Source: Rhizobacter sp. SG703
Lineage (GTDB): Bacteria > Pseudomonadota > Gammaproteobacteria > Burkholderiales > Burkholderiaceae_C
Reading direction: 5' to 3'
Length of the DNA stretch: 64,000 nucleotides
Assembly: GCF_012275445.1 (NCBI RefSeq)
Contig: NZ_JAAZQK010000012.1
Span: 124,001 to 188,000 of the forward strand
The notes below the pieces were generated by a model. That model had not been told where the DNA came from. It saw only the letters and a program-made list of their open reading frames with translations, and did not search any database. A program made the translations under genes and the position numbers. Positions within the stretch are counted from its first letter, which is position 1. Each line of letters starts with the position of its first letter. This document shows positions 7,855-15,722 of the stretch, in pieces.

Positions 7855-8579
7855 GCGGCGCCCGCCTGCGGCGCGGCCGGGCCGCCCGGCGTGCCGACGT
7901 AGTAGCCGACGCCGCGCATGTTCTGGATGAAGTCGGCGCCCAGCTTGCGCCGCAGCTGGTGGATGTAGACCGACACGGCGTTGCTCTCGATCTCTTCGCC
8001 CCAGCCGTACAGCCGGTCTTCGAGCTGGGCGCGCGACAACAGCGCGCCGGGTCGCTGCATCAGGGCCTCGAGCACTGCGAACTCGCGCGCCGACAGCAGC
8101 ACCGGCAGGCCGTCGCGCGTCACCTGGCGGGTGGCCGGGTCGAGCGTGACGCCGCCGTGGCTCAGCAGTGGCTGCGCCCGGCCGCTGTGGCGGCGCAGCA
8201 CGGCCCGCATGCGGGCGCTGAGCTCGTCGAGCTCGAAGGGCTTGACGAGGTAGTCGTCGGCACCGGCGTCCAGCCCGGCGACCCGGTCGCCGACGCCATC
8301 GCGCGCCGTCAGCACGATCACCGGCGTGCTGTCGTGGCGGGCGCGCAAGGCACGCAGCACGCCGAGTCCGCCGGCGTCGGGGGTCGCCGTCGCAGCGGGC
8401 GCGCGCCCCGGCGGCAGGCCGAGGTCGAGCAGCACCAGGTCGAAGCGTTCGCTGGCCAGCGTGCCGTCGGCGGCGGCCGCGTCGCGCACCCAGTCGACGG
8501 CGAAGCCTTCGAGCCGCAGTGCGTGGCGCAGGCTCTCGCCGATCATCGGGTCGTCTTCCACCAGCAGCAGTCGCATCAC
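7851..8579 (-). CDS. OmpR-family response regulator (QseB/TctD-like)
   Basis: 242 residues. The receiver domain has the acidic pair ED at 8-9 (followed by D10), the phospho-acceptor Asp52 in LLDLGLPPG, and KPF for the conserved Lys. The C-terminal winged helix ends with VSVYIHQLRRKLG, the OmpR/PhoB recognition region. Odd point: directly after the phosphorylation loop, residues about 57-71 form an extra Ala/Pro-rich segment before GLGVLRALRAR, about 14 residues more than in ordinary QseB-like receivers. It is first in a two-gene unit with the kinase and lies divergent to the TAXI-type gene, with a 76-bp gap that must hold both promoters. Confidence 0.93.
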   Translation of the reverse strand: MMRLLLVEDDPMIGESLRHALRLEGFAVDWVRDAAAADGTLASERFDLVLLDLGLPPGRAPAATATPDAGGLGVLRALRARHDSTPVIVLTARDGVGDRVAGLDAGADDYLVKPFELDELSARMRAVLRRHSGRAQPLLSHGGVTLDPATRQVTRDGLPVLLSAREFAVLEALMQRPGALLSRAQLEDRLYGWGEEIESNAVSVYIHQLRRKLGADFIQNMRGVGYYVGTPGGPAAPQAGAA

Positions 8580-8655
8580 GGGTCCAGGTCGGTCACAACA
8601 AAAAGCATACCGCGCCCGCAGGGAGCCGATTCAGGCGCTATTGTTCCGGCTGCCC

Positions 8656-10044
8656 ATGAAACCCGTTCGCTTGCCCCAAGGCATCATGCCCAAAGTCCTT
8701 CGCAACACGCTGCTGTCGTTCCGCGATGTGCTGGCCACCGCCGGCCCGTTCGTCTTCCTGACCCTGGTGCTGCTGGTGGTCGCCTACTGGTTCCTCGACC
8801 CGACACCGCCGCGCAAGGTGGTGCTGGCCACCGGGGTCGACCAGGGGGCGTATGCCGAATTCGGCAAGCGCTATGCCGAGTACCTGAAGGGCTACGGCAT
8901 CCAGGTGGAACTGCGCACCACGCACGGCGCGGCCGAGAACCTGAAGCTGCTGCGCGACCCGGCCTCCGGCGTCGACATCGCGTTCACGCAAGGCGGTGCC
9001 GGCGAGTCGCGCAAGAACGCCGCGGCGAATGCGTTGGCCGACGAAGACCTGAACTCGCTGGGCAGCCTGTTCTTCGAGCCGGTGTGGCTGTTCTACCGCG
9101 AGGACTCGGCGCAGCGGCTGCTGAAGGGAACGCCGCTGACCAGCCTGGCGCAGCTGCAGGGCTGGAAGGTGGATGCCGGCGCGCGCGGCAGCGGCGCGCC
9201 GAACCTGATGCGCAAGCTGCTCGATGCCAACCACATCGACCCCACGTCGATGACGCTGTCGCGCGAAGAGCAGACCGACGCGGTCGTGAAGTTCCTGGCG
9301 GGCGACATCGACGCGATCGTGTTCGCGTCGGCGCCCGAGGCGCTGATGGTGCAGATGCTGCTGCAGACGCCCGGCGTGAAGCTGTTCGACTTCGCGCAGG
9401 CCGATGCGTACTCCAGGCGCTTCGCGTTCCTGACTCCGGTGACGCTGCCGCGCGGCGTGGTCGACCTGGCCGGCGACGTGCCGTCGAACGACGTGCGGCT
9501 GATTGCGCCGACCGCGACGCTGGTGGCGCGAGACGACCTGCATCCGGCGCTGATCCAGCTGTTCGTGCAGGCGGCGGCGAAGATCCACGGCCCGGCCGGC
9601 TGGTTCCAGCGCAAGGGCGATTTTCCGAACGCACGCGGCACCGAGCGCCCGCTGGCGCCCGAGGCGCAGCGCTTCTACACGAGCGGGGCACCGCTGCTGC
9701 AGCGCTACCTGCCGTTCTGGCTGGCCAACCTGATCGACCGCATGTGGGTGGTGCTGGTGTCGATCGTCGCGATCCTGATCCCGCTGTCGCGCGTGGTGCC
9801 GCCGCTGTACCAGTTCCGCATCCGCTCGCGGATCTTCCGGTGGTACGGGCAGCTGCGCGCGGTGGAGGATGGGCAGGGCGTGCGGCCGAACGATGAATTG
9901 CGCTCGGAGCTGGACAAGATCGAATCGAGGGTCGGCAACGTGACGGTGCCGCTGAGCTATGCGGACGAGCTGTACTCGCTGCGCAGCCACATCAACATGG
10001 TGCGGCGGCGGCTGGATTCGGCGGAGCGGGATCCGACGGGTTGA
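8656..10044 (+). CDS. TAXI-family TRAP solute-binding protein, membrane-anchored
   Basis: 462 residues from ATG 8656; an in-frame ATG at 8686 would give 452 and is equally possible. An N-terminal helix (about residues 30-52) anchors a binding domain with the TAXI-type opening KVVLATGVDQGAYAEFGKRY, DIAFTQGG and later the typical C-terminal lobe. A second helix at about 362-382 (VVLVSIVAILIPLSRVV) is followed by a cytoplasmic tail of about 75 residues. Ordinary TAXI proteins are free periplasmic receptors for a fused TRAP permease; no permease gene is in the window. With the two-component genes next door, a sensing or accessory role is possible. That is inference. Confidence 0.85.
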   Translation: MKPVRLPQGIMPKVLRNTLLSFRDVLATAGPFVFLTLVLLVVAYWFLDPTPPRKVVLATGVDQGAYAEFGKRYAEYLKGYGIQVELRTTHGAAENLKLLRDPASGVDIAFTQGGAGESRKNAAANALADEDLNSLGSLFFEPVWLFYREDSAQRLLKGTPLTSLAQLQGWKVDAGARGSGAPNLMRKLLDANHIDPTSMTLSREEQTDAVVKFLAGDIDAIVFASAPEALMVQMLLQTPGVKLFDFAQADAYSRRFAFLTPVTLPRGVVDLAGDVPSNDVRLIAPTATLVARDDLHPALIQLFVQAAAKIHGPAGWFQRKGDFPNARGTERPLAPEAQRFYTSGAPLLQRYLPFWLANLIDRMWVVLVSIVAILIPLSRVVPPLYQFRIRSRIFRWYGQLRAVEDGQGVRPNDELRSELDKIESRVGNVTVPLSYADELYSLRSHINMVRRRLDSAERDPTG

Positions 10045-10056
10045 TTTCGTGGCCCG

Positions 10057-10084
10057 GGAACCTCCCTGCTCAATGCGTCACTCA
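10057..10084 (+). promoter_or_regulatory. HrpL-type (hrp box-like) promoter, copy 1
   Basis: GGAACC at 10057-10062, a 15-base spacer, then TCACTCA at 10078-10084. HrpL-dependent promoters of type III secretion genes have GGAACC, 15 or 16 bases, then CCACNNA; this site differs at one base. It lies 26 bp before the ATG at 10111. The whole stretch from the box to the start codon is repeated almost unchanged before the second large gene of the island (12354 onward). Confidence 0.5.
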
Positions 10085-10110
10085 TGCCAGTACAACAACC
10101 GGCATGAAGA

Positions 10111-11571
10111 ATGAGCATCGGGAGCACCCCCCATCGTCTTGATCGAGTAACTCTTGTTCCGAGCGATGTGATCATCGACGTCGGCGACAACAGTGACAGC
10201 GACCAGCCATCACAAGTCCAGGGCCTGATCGACGATTGGAAGAAGAGCCGCGGGGCATTGATCCTGAATCTGACGTCGACGGACGCTTTCACGAACGCCG
10301 ACCTGGATGCCATCGGGCGGGCTCTGCCCTCGCTGCATCAGCTTGCGGAATTGCAGATTGGCCCGGACGTGCTGCAGCGCCTCACGCCTGCGGCCCTGGA
10401 ATCGCTCGGAAGCGGCCTCGCGACGAATGCGTCGCTTCACACGCTGGACCTCACGCTCGATTCGATCTCTCCCGAGACCGCAAGGTCTCTCGCCGTGCAC
10501 ATCCGAGGCAGCGAGTCGATCAAACACCTGCGCATCCACGGGAAGACTTCACGGGATGTATTCCCGATGCTTCACTTTCTGGCGATCCCGCTCGAGGCGT
10601 TCTCCGCGAGCCGACGGGACCATCTCGGCAATCTGGAATCGCCGCAGATTTCCGTCACCGACTGCAAGAACCCTCCCGATTCGATCCACGCGGTTCTCGA
10701 CGTCTTCCTGGTCGGCCATGACGCGCTGCAGAGCATCGCAGTCCTGACAAATCGCGGCACCAAGGTGCGCCACTATGCCGTCGATGGCGTCATGAACGGC
10801 GCCTACAGAAATGAACATTTTGCAAACAGCGCAAGAGCATCCAGTCGGGCAAAGATGCGATCTCCAGAAGTCTTGGCCGCCACAACGAAAGCGTTGTTCA
10901 GCACCGAGGACAAGGACACGCAGGAGGCGAACGAACGAGATCGCCGCATCATCTTTCCGGCAGATGTAGCTGGGCACCTGGGCACCATTGTCGGGCAGCG
11001 CATCAGCAGAGAGCGACGTGAGTTCAGCGGCCTGCTGCGCACGACGAAGGCCGCTTACAACGCTGCGACGAGTTGTCTGTCGAAAACGATCGACGGGAGA
11101 GCGCTGAGACTGCTTCAGCGGGCAGCGCTCGAACTTGCTGACGATGAAATCAAGCAAATGGGTTCGATCGTCAATCCGCATCTGTGCGAATTCATTAAGG
11201 AAATCGCGCACGACGCCTCCAAGACCGAATTCACCGCCGATGAAATTGGATCGGTTGTCGCGCTGCTCAGATACCTGATGAAGGTGGAGAAGAAGCTGGT
11301 GCGCAAACGACAAGAAGCCGGACGGCAACAGGCACTGCGCCATCAAGGTCGCGAGAACCGTTTGCGCTTCTGCCCGACGGAACGCCCCAGAAACAGAACG
11401 GAGTGCCTCGCAGCAGCCAGACAGTGCATCACCAGCACCGCCATTGCAGTCCTCTCCTTCATTTGCGCTGTAGCGGTGTCGGCCGGCGTCGTCGCCCTTG
11501 TGTGGTTCATCCTTGAATCAGATTCCAATTCGCCTCGCACACGCACCCCCACGCCTTCGCCGACCATGTAG
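10111..11571 (+). CDS. Candidate type III effector: LRR-like and F-box-like protein with C-terminal membrane helix
   Basis: 486 residues, no family recognised outright. Residues about 45-170 have leucine-rich-repeat-like spacing (ALILNLTSTDAFTNADLDAI, then LHTLDLTLDSISPETARSLA), of the ribonuclease-inhibitor type. Residues about 280-325 read IFPADVAGHLGTIVG, a spacer, then LLRTTKAAYNAA, a pattern like an F-box. A hydrophobic helix at about 439-468 precedes a Ser/Pro/Thr-rich tail. No Sec signal. The gene sits behind an HrpL-like box and has a paralogue at 12441 with the same leader. Ralstonia GALA effectors combine F-box and LRRs, but with the F-box first. The effector role is inferred from motifs and promoter only. 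Lower GC than the neighbours suggests transfer. Confidence 0.5.
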   Translation: MSIGSTPHRLDRVTLVPSDVIIDVGDNSDSDQPSQVQGLIDDWKKSRGALILNLTSTDAFTNADLDAIGRALPSLHQLAELQIGPDVLQRLTPAALESLGSGLATNASLHTLDLTLDSISPETARSLAVHIRGSESIKHLRIHGKTSRDVFPMLHFLAIPLEAFSASRRDHLGNLESPQISVTDCKNPPDSIHAVLDVFLVGHDALQSIAVLTNRGTKVRHYAVDGVMNGAYRNEHFANSARASSRAKMRSPEVLAATTKALFSTEDKDTQEANERDRRIIFPADVAGHLGTIVGQRISRERREFSGLLRTTKAAYNAATSCLSKTIDGRALRLLQRAALELADDEIKQMGSIVNPHLCEFIKEIAHDASKTEFTADEIGSVVALLRYLMKVEKKLVRKRQEAGRQQALRHQGRENRLRFCPTERPRNRTECLAAARQCITSTAIAVLSFICAVAVSAGVVALVWFILESDSNSPRTRTPTPSPTM

Positions 11572-11638
11572 TCCTGATGACCTGTTCGCACAGCGCTGGA
11601 CAAGTTCGATCTGCGCCTCGCTGAGGAGAGCTCCACCC

Positions 11639-11917
11639 TCAAACAAGCTCGATCTGCACCTTGCGACCCAGCAGCGCGGCCGCGCGCTGCAGCGTCGACA
11701 GGGTCACGTCACGGGTTGGATCGAGCAACCTGTCGACCTGCGAACGGCTGGTCTTCAGCAAGACCGCCAGGCGCGCCTTGCTGAGGGACTGCTGCTCCAT
11801 CGCTTCGGTGAGCTGCCACACCACCACCTCCTTGATGGCCAATGCCTGCGTCTCCTCGAACAGGCCTTCTTCCTTCAGGAAATCGTCGAGGCTCGATCCG
11901 ACGTGTTTCTTGCTCAT
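11639..11917 (-). CDS. XRE-family antitoxin (HigA-like)
   Basis: 92 residues. The C-terminal two thirds form a helix-turn-helix: QQSLSKARLAVLLKTSRSQVDRLLDPTR fits the XRE/Cro fold, and TLSTLQRAAALLGRKVQIEL is the usual end of this antitoxin group. It follows the toxin gene with a 4-bp overlap (ATGA), the toxin-first order typical of HigBA. The antitoxin neutralises the toxin and normally represses the pair's own promoter. The pair is inserted between the two effector-like genes and read in the opposite direction. Confidence 0.85.
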   Translation of the reverse strand: MSKKHVGSSLDDFLKEEGLFEETQALAIKEVVVWQLTEAMEQQSLSKARLAVLLKTSRSQVDRLLDPTRDVTLSTLQRAAALLGRKVQIELV

Positions 11918-12267
11918 GACTTCAACTCCTTGTGACGCCTGCGCGCCAATGCAAGCTCATCGTCGGGCGTCTTCTGCGTCTTCTTGATGAATGCGTGCAA
12001 CGCCACCAACACGCCTTCCTCCTGGCAGATCAGTACCCGCGCGATACGCTGGCTCGGCAGCTGCGTGCGGATTTCCCACAAACCCTGCCCCATCGCCCGG
12101 CACAGGGGCATACCCACCGGCCAACGCCACTGCGCACGCATCAGATCCTGGCCCACTGCAGCACGGTCCTGCAGGTCCAGGGCTTTGAGCCACTCGCGCA
12201 CCGGCTCCGCACCGCCAGCGCTGCGGTAGAAGGCCAAAGGCGTCTTTTGAGTGGTTTCCTTGACCAT
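11914..12267 (-). CDS. RelE/HigB-type toxin (phage Gp49-like)
   Basis: 117 residues of the phage-derived Gp49-like/HigB family: PVREWLKALDLQDRAAVGQDL, then LCRAMGQGLWEIRTQLPSQRIARVLI and a C-terminal HAFIKKTQKTPDDELALARRR. These are the conserved blocks of RelE-fold mRNA interferases, with the K-K-T-Q-K-T-P motif near the end. It is expected to cleave mRNA on the ribosome and to be held by the antitoxin encoded next. Its start lies about 87 bp from the second HrpL-like box on the opposite strand. The pair could stabilise the island, which is inference. Confidence 0.88.
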   Translation of the reverse strand: MVKETTQKTPLAFYRSAGGAEPVREWLKALDLQDRAAVGQDLMRAQWRWPVGMPLCRAMGQGLWEIRTQLPSQRIARVLICQEEGVLVALHAFIKKTQKTPDDELALARRRHKELKS

Positions 12268-12353
12268 GTTTCACCGGCACTATTTGTACCTCAAAACGTA
12301 CACTACTGCAAGCCGCGTCTCGAGGCCGCGCGAGCTGCGTTTCATCGGTGTCG

Positions 12354-12381
12354 GGAACCGCACGGCGCAATGCGTCACTCA
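12354..12381 (+). promoter_or_regulatory. HrpL-type (hrp box-like) promoter, copy 2
   Basis: GGAACC at 12354-12359, a 15-base spacer, then TCACTCA at 12375-12381, the same architecture as at 10057. Spacer bases match the first copy at about 11 of 15 positions, and the sequence after the box up to ATGAGCATCGG is also nearly the same, so the whole leader was duplicated. The box lies 60 bp before the ATG at 12441. Confidence 0.5.
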
Positions 12382-12408
12382 TGCCGGAACACCCAACCGG
12401 CAGGAAGC

Positions 12409-12444
12409 ATGAGCATCGGCAACAGCGGCGAGTGGAGCAGATGA
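12409..12444 (+). other. Short leader frame of 11 codons at the conserved start
   Basis: The ATG at 12409 corresponds exactly to the start codon of the first effector-like gene (both begin M-S-I-G). Here the frame stops after 11 codons, and the stop overlaps the ATG at 12441 of the long gene. It may be the remnant of an N-terminus broken by a frameshift, or a coupling leader that delivers ribosomes to 12441. Confidence 0.4.
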
Positions 12445-13889
12445 GAAGAACACACAACAAGCGGCGGAGCATGTTGATAGCGCGTTCGAGCACGGAACGG
12501 GAAAACGACCTCGCGAGCCTGCGGCGCCCTGCTCTGCCAACACGAGATACGTTGGCGAAACAACATCACATCTCCTTTTACGGAGAACGCATCTCCGACA
12601 GATACACCGCCTTGCTGATCGACGTGCTGAAGAATCGCCGGAGTGCCGTCACGCTCACACTCTGCGGATGCGAGATCAGTCACGAGGCGCTCGAACGGCT
12701 CGTCGAGGCATTGCCCGACATGCATCACCTGACCGGACTGGAAATTGTCCGGCCCGAATGCAAGCCTGGCTGGCTACTGGCGCTGGAGCAGGGACTGCCC
12801 GGAAACACATCGCTGACGTGCCTGGAAATCGTGGTCTCGAAGACCACCGTCGAGCATGCAAAGCGCCTGGCGCAAGGATTGAGACTCAACCGATCACTGG
12901 AACGTGTCCAGATCTTCCTCGACTGCCGCAAGCAGGTCCTGCTCCTGCTGAAGTATCTGCTCGCCAGCCCGCCTTCGAAGAACGCGCTCGACCCCACGCA
13001 CTACGCCAAATCTGAACTCCCCATCCCGCGGTTGCGCCAACTGATTCTGTACGCCCGCAAGGAGGAATTTGCACACCAAGGGGGCAAGTCCTACGGCGAG
13101 GCGTGTCGCTTGCTTACTCAACTGATCGACGAGCGCACCCTTCTGGAAAGAGTCGATTTCTTGGGAGTCCTGGGGACCAGAACATGGAATGAGACCATTG
13201 CCAATCTTGGCCGTACCGCAGATCGTCAGATGGTCAATCTGCGCGACAGTCTCAGCGCCAACCCCAGTGTCTCCCCAGCTCTCAACATCTCTGAATTACG
13301 CCGGCGACAGTATTTGTTTGCCTCGCCAGCAGCTCTTCGCGCAGCGGCCAGCGCATTGGAATTCAAGCCCACGCAGGACGGATTTCCGTTGCCGGAGAAT
13401 TTGATGCGCGTCATCGCTTCTCACCTGCCGAGCAGTGGCCCGCAGCGCGCCGCGTGGATCCTGCGCGGATTGCTGAGTGTCACCAAGGAAGCACGCCAAG
13501 CGGCCGATTCGGCTCGCAGCAGCGCCCACGCAAGGCGCTTGCTCCGCCACCTGCAATGCGAGCCCGGGACCGCGGCAAAGGGAATCTCCGACAGGAAGAA
13601 GAAAGCGAGTGCCGAAGCGCTGGCGGATATCTGGCGGCTGGGCCTGGCCGGGTTCCCGCTTCAACCTCACGATCAAAAGCTTGTCACCAAGGCGACCAAG
13701 AAAAACCCTGTCTGGCAACAATGCAGGTCCCTCGTGGAAGAAAAGGTGATGCGCCTTTCAAAGCAGCATCACGAAACCGAGCGGATGCTCGAGAAACACG
13801 ATTCGCCGCAGCTGGCCCGCGTCGAAGAGCTCGGCCGCACGCTGAACGGCCCCGGGCTCCCCATCATTGCGATGCGCGGATTGCTGTGA
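12441..13889 (+). CDS. Candidate type III effector: LRR-like and F-box-like protein, paralogue
   Basis: 482 residues from ATG 12441; the frame is open upstream to 12348, but that start would lie before the promoter-like box. Residues about 60-170 have LRR-like units (AVTLTLCGCEISHEALERLV, then LTGLEIVRP and LTCLEIVVSKTTVEHAKRLA) that line up with the paralogue at 10111. Residues about 314-360 read FPLPENLMRVIASHLP, a spacer, then LLSVTKEARQAA, an F-box-like pattern at the matching place. Unlike the paralogue there is no membrane helix at the end; the tail is basic and helical. No Sec signal. The conserved leader start at 12409 is out of frame, so the native N-terminus may be altered. Function unknown; effector status inferred. 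Confidence 0.5.
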   Translation: MRRTHNKRRSMLIARSSTERENDLASLRRPALPTRDTLAKQHHISFYGERISDRYTALLIDVLKNRRSAVTLTLCGCEISHEALERLVEALPDMHHLTGLEIVRPECKPGWLLALEQGLPGNTSLTCLEIVVSKTTVEHAKRLAQGLRLNRSLERVQIFLDCRKQVLLLLKYLLASPPSKNALDPTHYAKSELPIPRLRQLILYARKEEFAHQGGKSYGEACRLLTQLIDERTLLERVDFLGVLGTRTWNETIANLGRTADRQMVNLRDSLSANPSVSPALNISELRRRQYLFASPAALRAAASALEFKPTQDGFPLPENLMRVIASHLPSSGPQRAAWILRGLLSVTKEARQAADSARSSAHARRLLRHLQCEPGTAAKGISDRKKKASAEALADIWRLGLAGFPLQPHDQKLVTKATKKNPVWQQCRSLVEEKVMRLSKQHHETERMLEKHDSPQLARVEELGRTLNGPGLPIIAMRGLL

Positions 13890-13938
13890 GACGCCCTTCG
13901 AACGCCTTCGATCCGTGCGGAGCGGCAGGCAGCGGCCG

Positions 13939-14817
13939 CTATTCCTTCACCGAACCCGTCATCCCCGACACATAGTGCTCGACAAAAAACGAGTAGATGA
14001 ACGCCACCGGCAGCGACCCGAGCAAGGCGCCCGCCATCAGCGACCCCCAGTGGTAGACGTCGCCTTCCACCAACTCGGTGATCACCCCGACAGGCACCGT
14101 CTTCATCTCCGATGAAGAAATGAACGTCAGCGCGTAGATGAACTCGTTCCATGACAGCGTGAACGCGAAGATGCCGGCCGAGATCAGCCCCGGCACCGCC
14201 AGCGGCAGCACGATCTTCACCAGGATCTGCCAGCGGCTCGCGCCGTCGATCAGCGCGCACTCTTCCAGCTCGTACGGGATCGACCGGAAGTAGCCCATCA
14301 GCAGCCAGGTGCTGAACGGGATCAGGAAGGTCGGGTACGACAGGATCAGCGCCATGCGGGTGTCGAACAGCCCGAGCTGGAAGATGATCGCCGCCAGCGG
14401 AATGAACAGGATCGACGGCGGCACCAGGTACGCCAGGAAGATCGCCGCCCCCGCCGGCTTCGCACCCTGGAAACGCAGCCGCTCGATCGCGTAGGCCGCC
14501 AGCACCGATGCCACCAGCGACAGGATCGTCGACGTCACCGACACCAGCACCGTGTTCCACAACCACTCCGGGTAGGCCGTCTCGAACAGCAGCTTGTGGA
14601 AATGCGTCAGCGTCGGCCTGACGATCCAGAACGGGTTGCCGGTGCGCGCCAGCAGCTCCTCGTTCGGCTTGAACGACGTGACCACCATCCAGTAGAACGG
14701 GAACAGCAGCACGAACACGAAGATGCCGAGCGGGATGTAGACCGTCACCCAGCGCCGCGGCAGCGTCTGCAGGTAGTCCATCCCTTGCGAATCGGGCTTG
14801 TCTTGCGCGACGCTCAT
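13939..14817 (-). CDS. Sugar ABC transporter permease (MalG-like)
   Basis: 292 residues with six predicted membrane helices, beginning VYIPLGIFVFVLLFPFYWMV. The permease EAA loop is present as EECALIDGASRWQILVKIVLPLAVPGL, the site that docks onto the ATPase. The C-terminus has the MalG-type ending with GALLGSLPVAFIYSFFVEHYVSGMTGSVK. ATG at 14817 overlaps the stop of the MalF-like gene (ATGA). It is last in the operon reading ATPase, binding protein, MalF-like, MalG-like. It ends 50 bp from the convergent effector-like gene. Substrate cannot be fixed from the permease. Confidence 0.93.
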   Translation of the reverse strand: MSVAQDKPDSQGMDYLQTLPRRWVTVYIPLGIFVFVLLFPFYWMVVTSFKPNEELLARTGNPFWIVRPTLTHFHKLLFETAYPEWLWNTVLVSVTSTILSLVASVLAAYAIERLRFQGAKPAGAAIFLAYLVPPSILFIPLAAIIFQLGLFDTRMALILSYPTFLIPFSTWLLMGYFRSIPYELEECALIDGASRWQILVKIVLPLAVPGLISAGIFAFTLSWNEFIYALTFISSSEMKTVPVGVITELVEGDVYHWGSLMAGALLGSLPVAFIYSFFVEHYVSGMTGSVKE

Positions 14818-15719
14818 TTGTCGCCCCCTTGCTGCCACGCCCGCCGCTGCAACCCGAAGTAGCTGAACATGATGGCCGCCAGCAGGAACGGCACCATCAA
14901 CGTCGCGAGCGCCGCGCCCTCGCCCAGCGCCCCACCAGGAATCGCACGCTGGAACGCGAGCGTCGCCATCAGGTGCGTCGAGTTCAGCGGTCCGCCGCGC
15001 GTCAGCACGTAGATCAGCTGGAAGTCGGTGAAGGTGAACAGCACCGAGAAGGTCATCACCACCGCGATGATCGGCGACAGCAGCGGCAGCGTCACGTGCC
15101 GGAACTGCTGCCACGGCGTCGCGCCGTCGATCGCCGACGCTTCGTAGTACGACGGCGAGATCGTCTGCAGCCCCGCCAGCAGCGAGATCGCGACGAAGGG
15201 CACGCCGCGCCACACGTTGGCGGCGATGGTCGAGAAGCGCGCATTCCACGGGTCGCCGAGGAAATCGACATACCGGTCGATCCAGCCGAGCTTCATCAGC
15301 ACCCAGCTCACCACCGAGAACTGCGCGTCGTAGATCCACCAGAACGCGATCGCCGACAGCGCCGTCGGCACGATCCACGGCAGCAGCACCACCGCGCGGA
15401 AGAACGACTTGAACGGCAGGTTCTTGTTCAGCAGCACCGCGAGCCAGAGCCCGAGCACGAACTTCAGGATGCTCGCGATCACCGTGTAGAACAGCGTGTT
15501 GAACAGCGCCAGCCGCGCGACGCTGTCGCCCACCAGGAACTCGAAGTTCTCGAGGCCGATCCATGAGCCGCCGCGGCCGATCTTCGCGTCGGTGAAGCCC
15601 AGCCACGTGCCCAGGCCCAGCGGGTAGGTCAGGAACACCAGCAACAGCACCGCGGCCGGCAGCATGAAGGCCAGGCCGAGGGCGTTGCGGCTGTTCTGCA
15701 GGCGCTCGAGAAGCTTCAC
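14814..15719 (-). CDS. Sugar ABC transporter permease (MalF-like)
   Basis: 301 residues, six predicted membrane helices without the large periplasmic loop of enteric MalF, as in the usual CUT1 permeases. The EAA loop is YEASAIDGATPWQQFRHVTLPLLSPII. It pairs with the MalG-like permease to form the pore. The start lies 3 bp after the stop of the binding-protein gene, so expression is tightly coupled. The set belongs to the carbohydrate-uptake CUT1 family. Confidence 0.93.
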   Translation of the reverse strand: MKLLERLQNSRNALGLAFMLPAAVLLLVFLTYPLGLGTWLGFTDAKIGRGGSWIGLENFEFLVGDSVARLALFNTLFYTVIASILKFVLGLWLAVLLNKNLPFKSFFRAVVLLPWIVPTALSAIAFWWIYDAQFSVVSWVLMKLGWIDRYVDFLGDPWNARFSTIAANVWRGVPFVAISLLAGLQTISPSYYEASAIDGATPWQQFRHVTLPLLSPIIAVVMTFSVLFTFTDFQLIYVLTRGGPLNSTHLMATLAFQRAIPGGALGEGAALATLMVPFLLAAIMFSYFGLQRRAWQQGGDK

Positions 15720-15722
15720 GGC

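Noticed and set aside
12348-12440. Upstream extension of the second effector-like gene
   Set aside because: The extension would start ahead of the promoter-like box and has no ribosome site.
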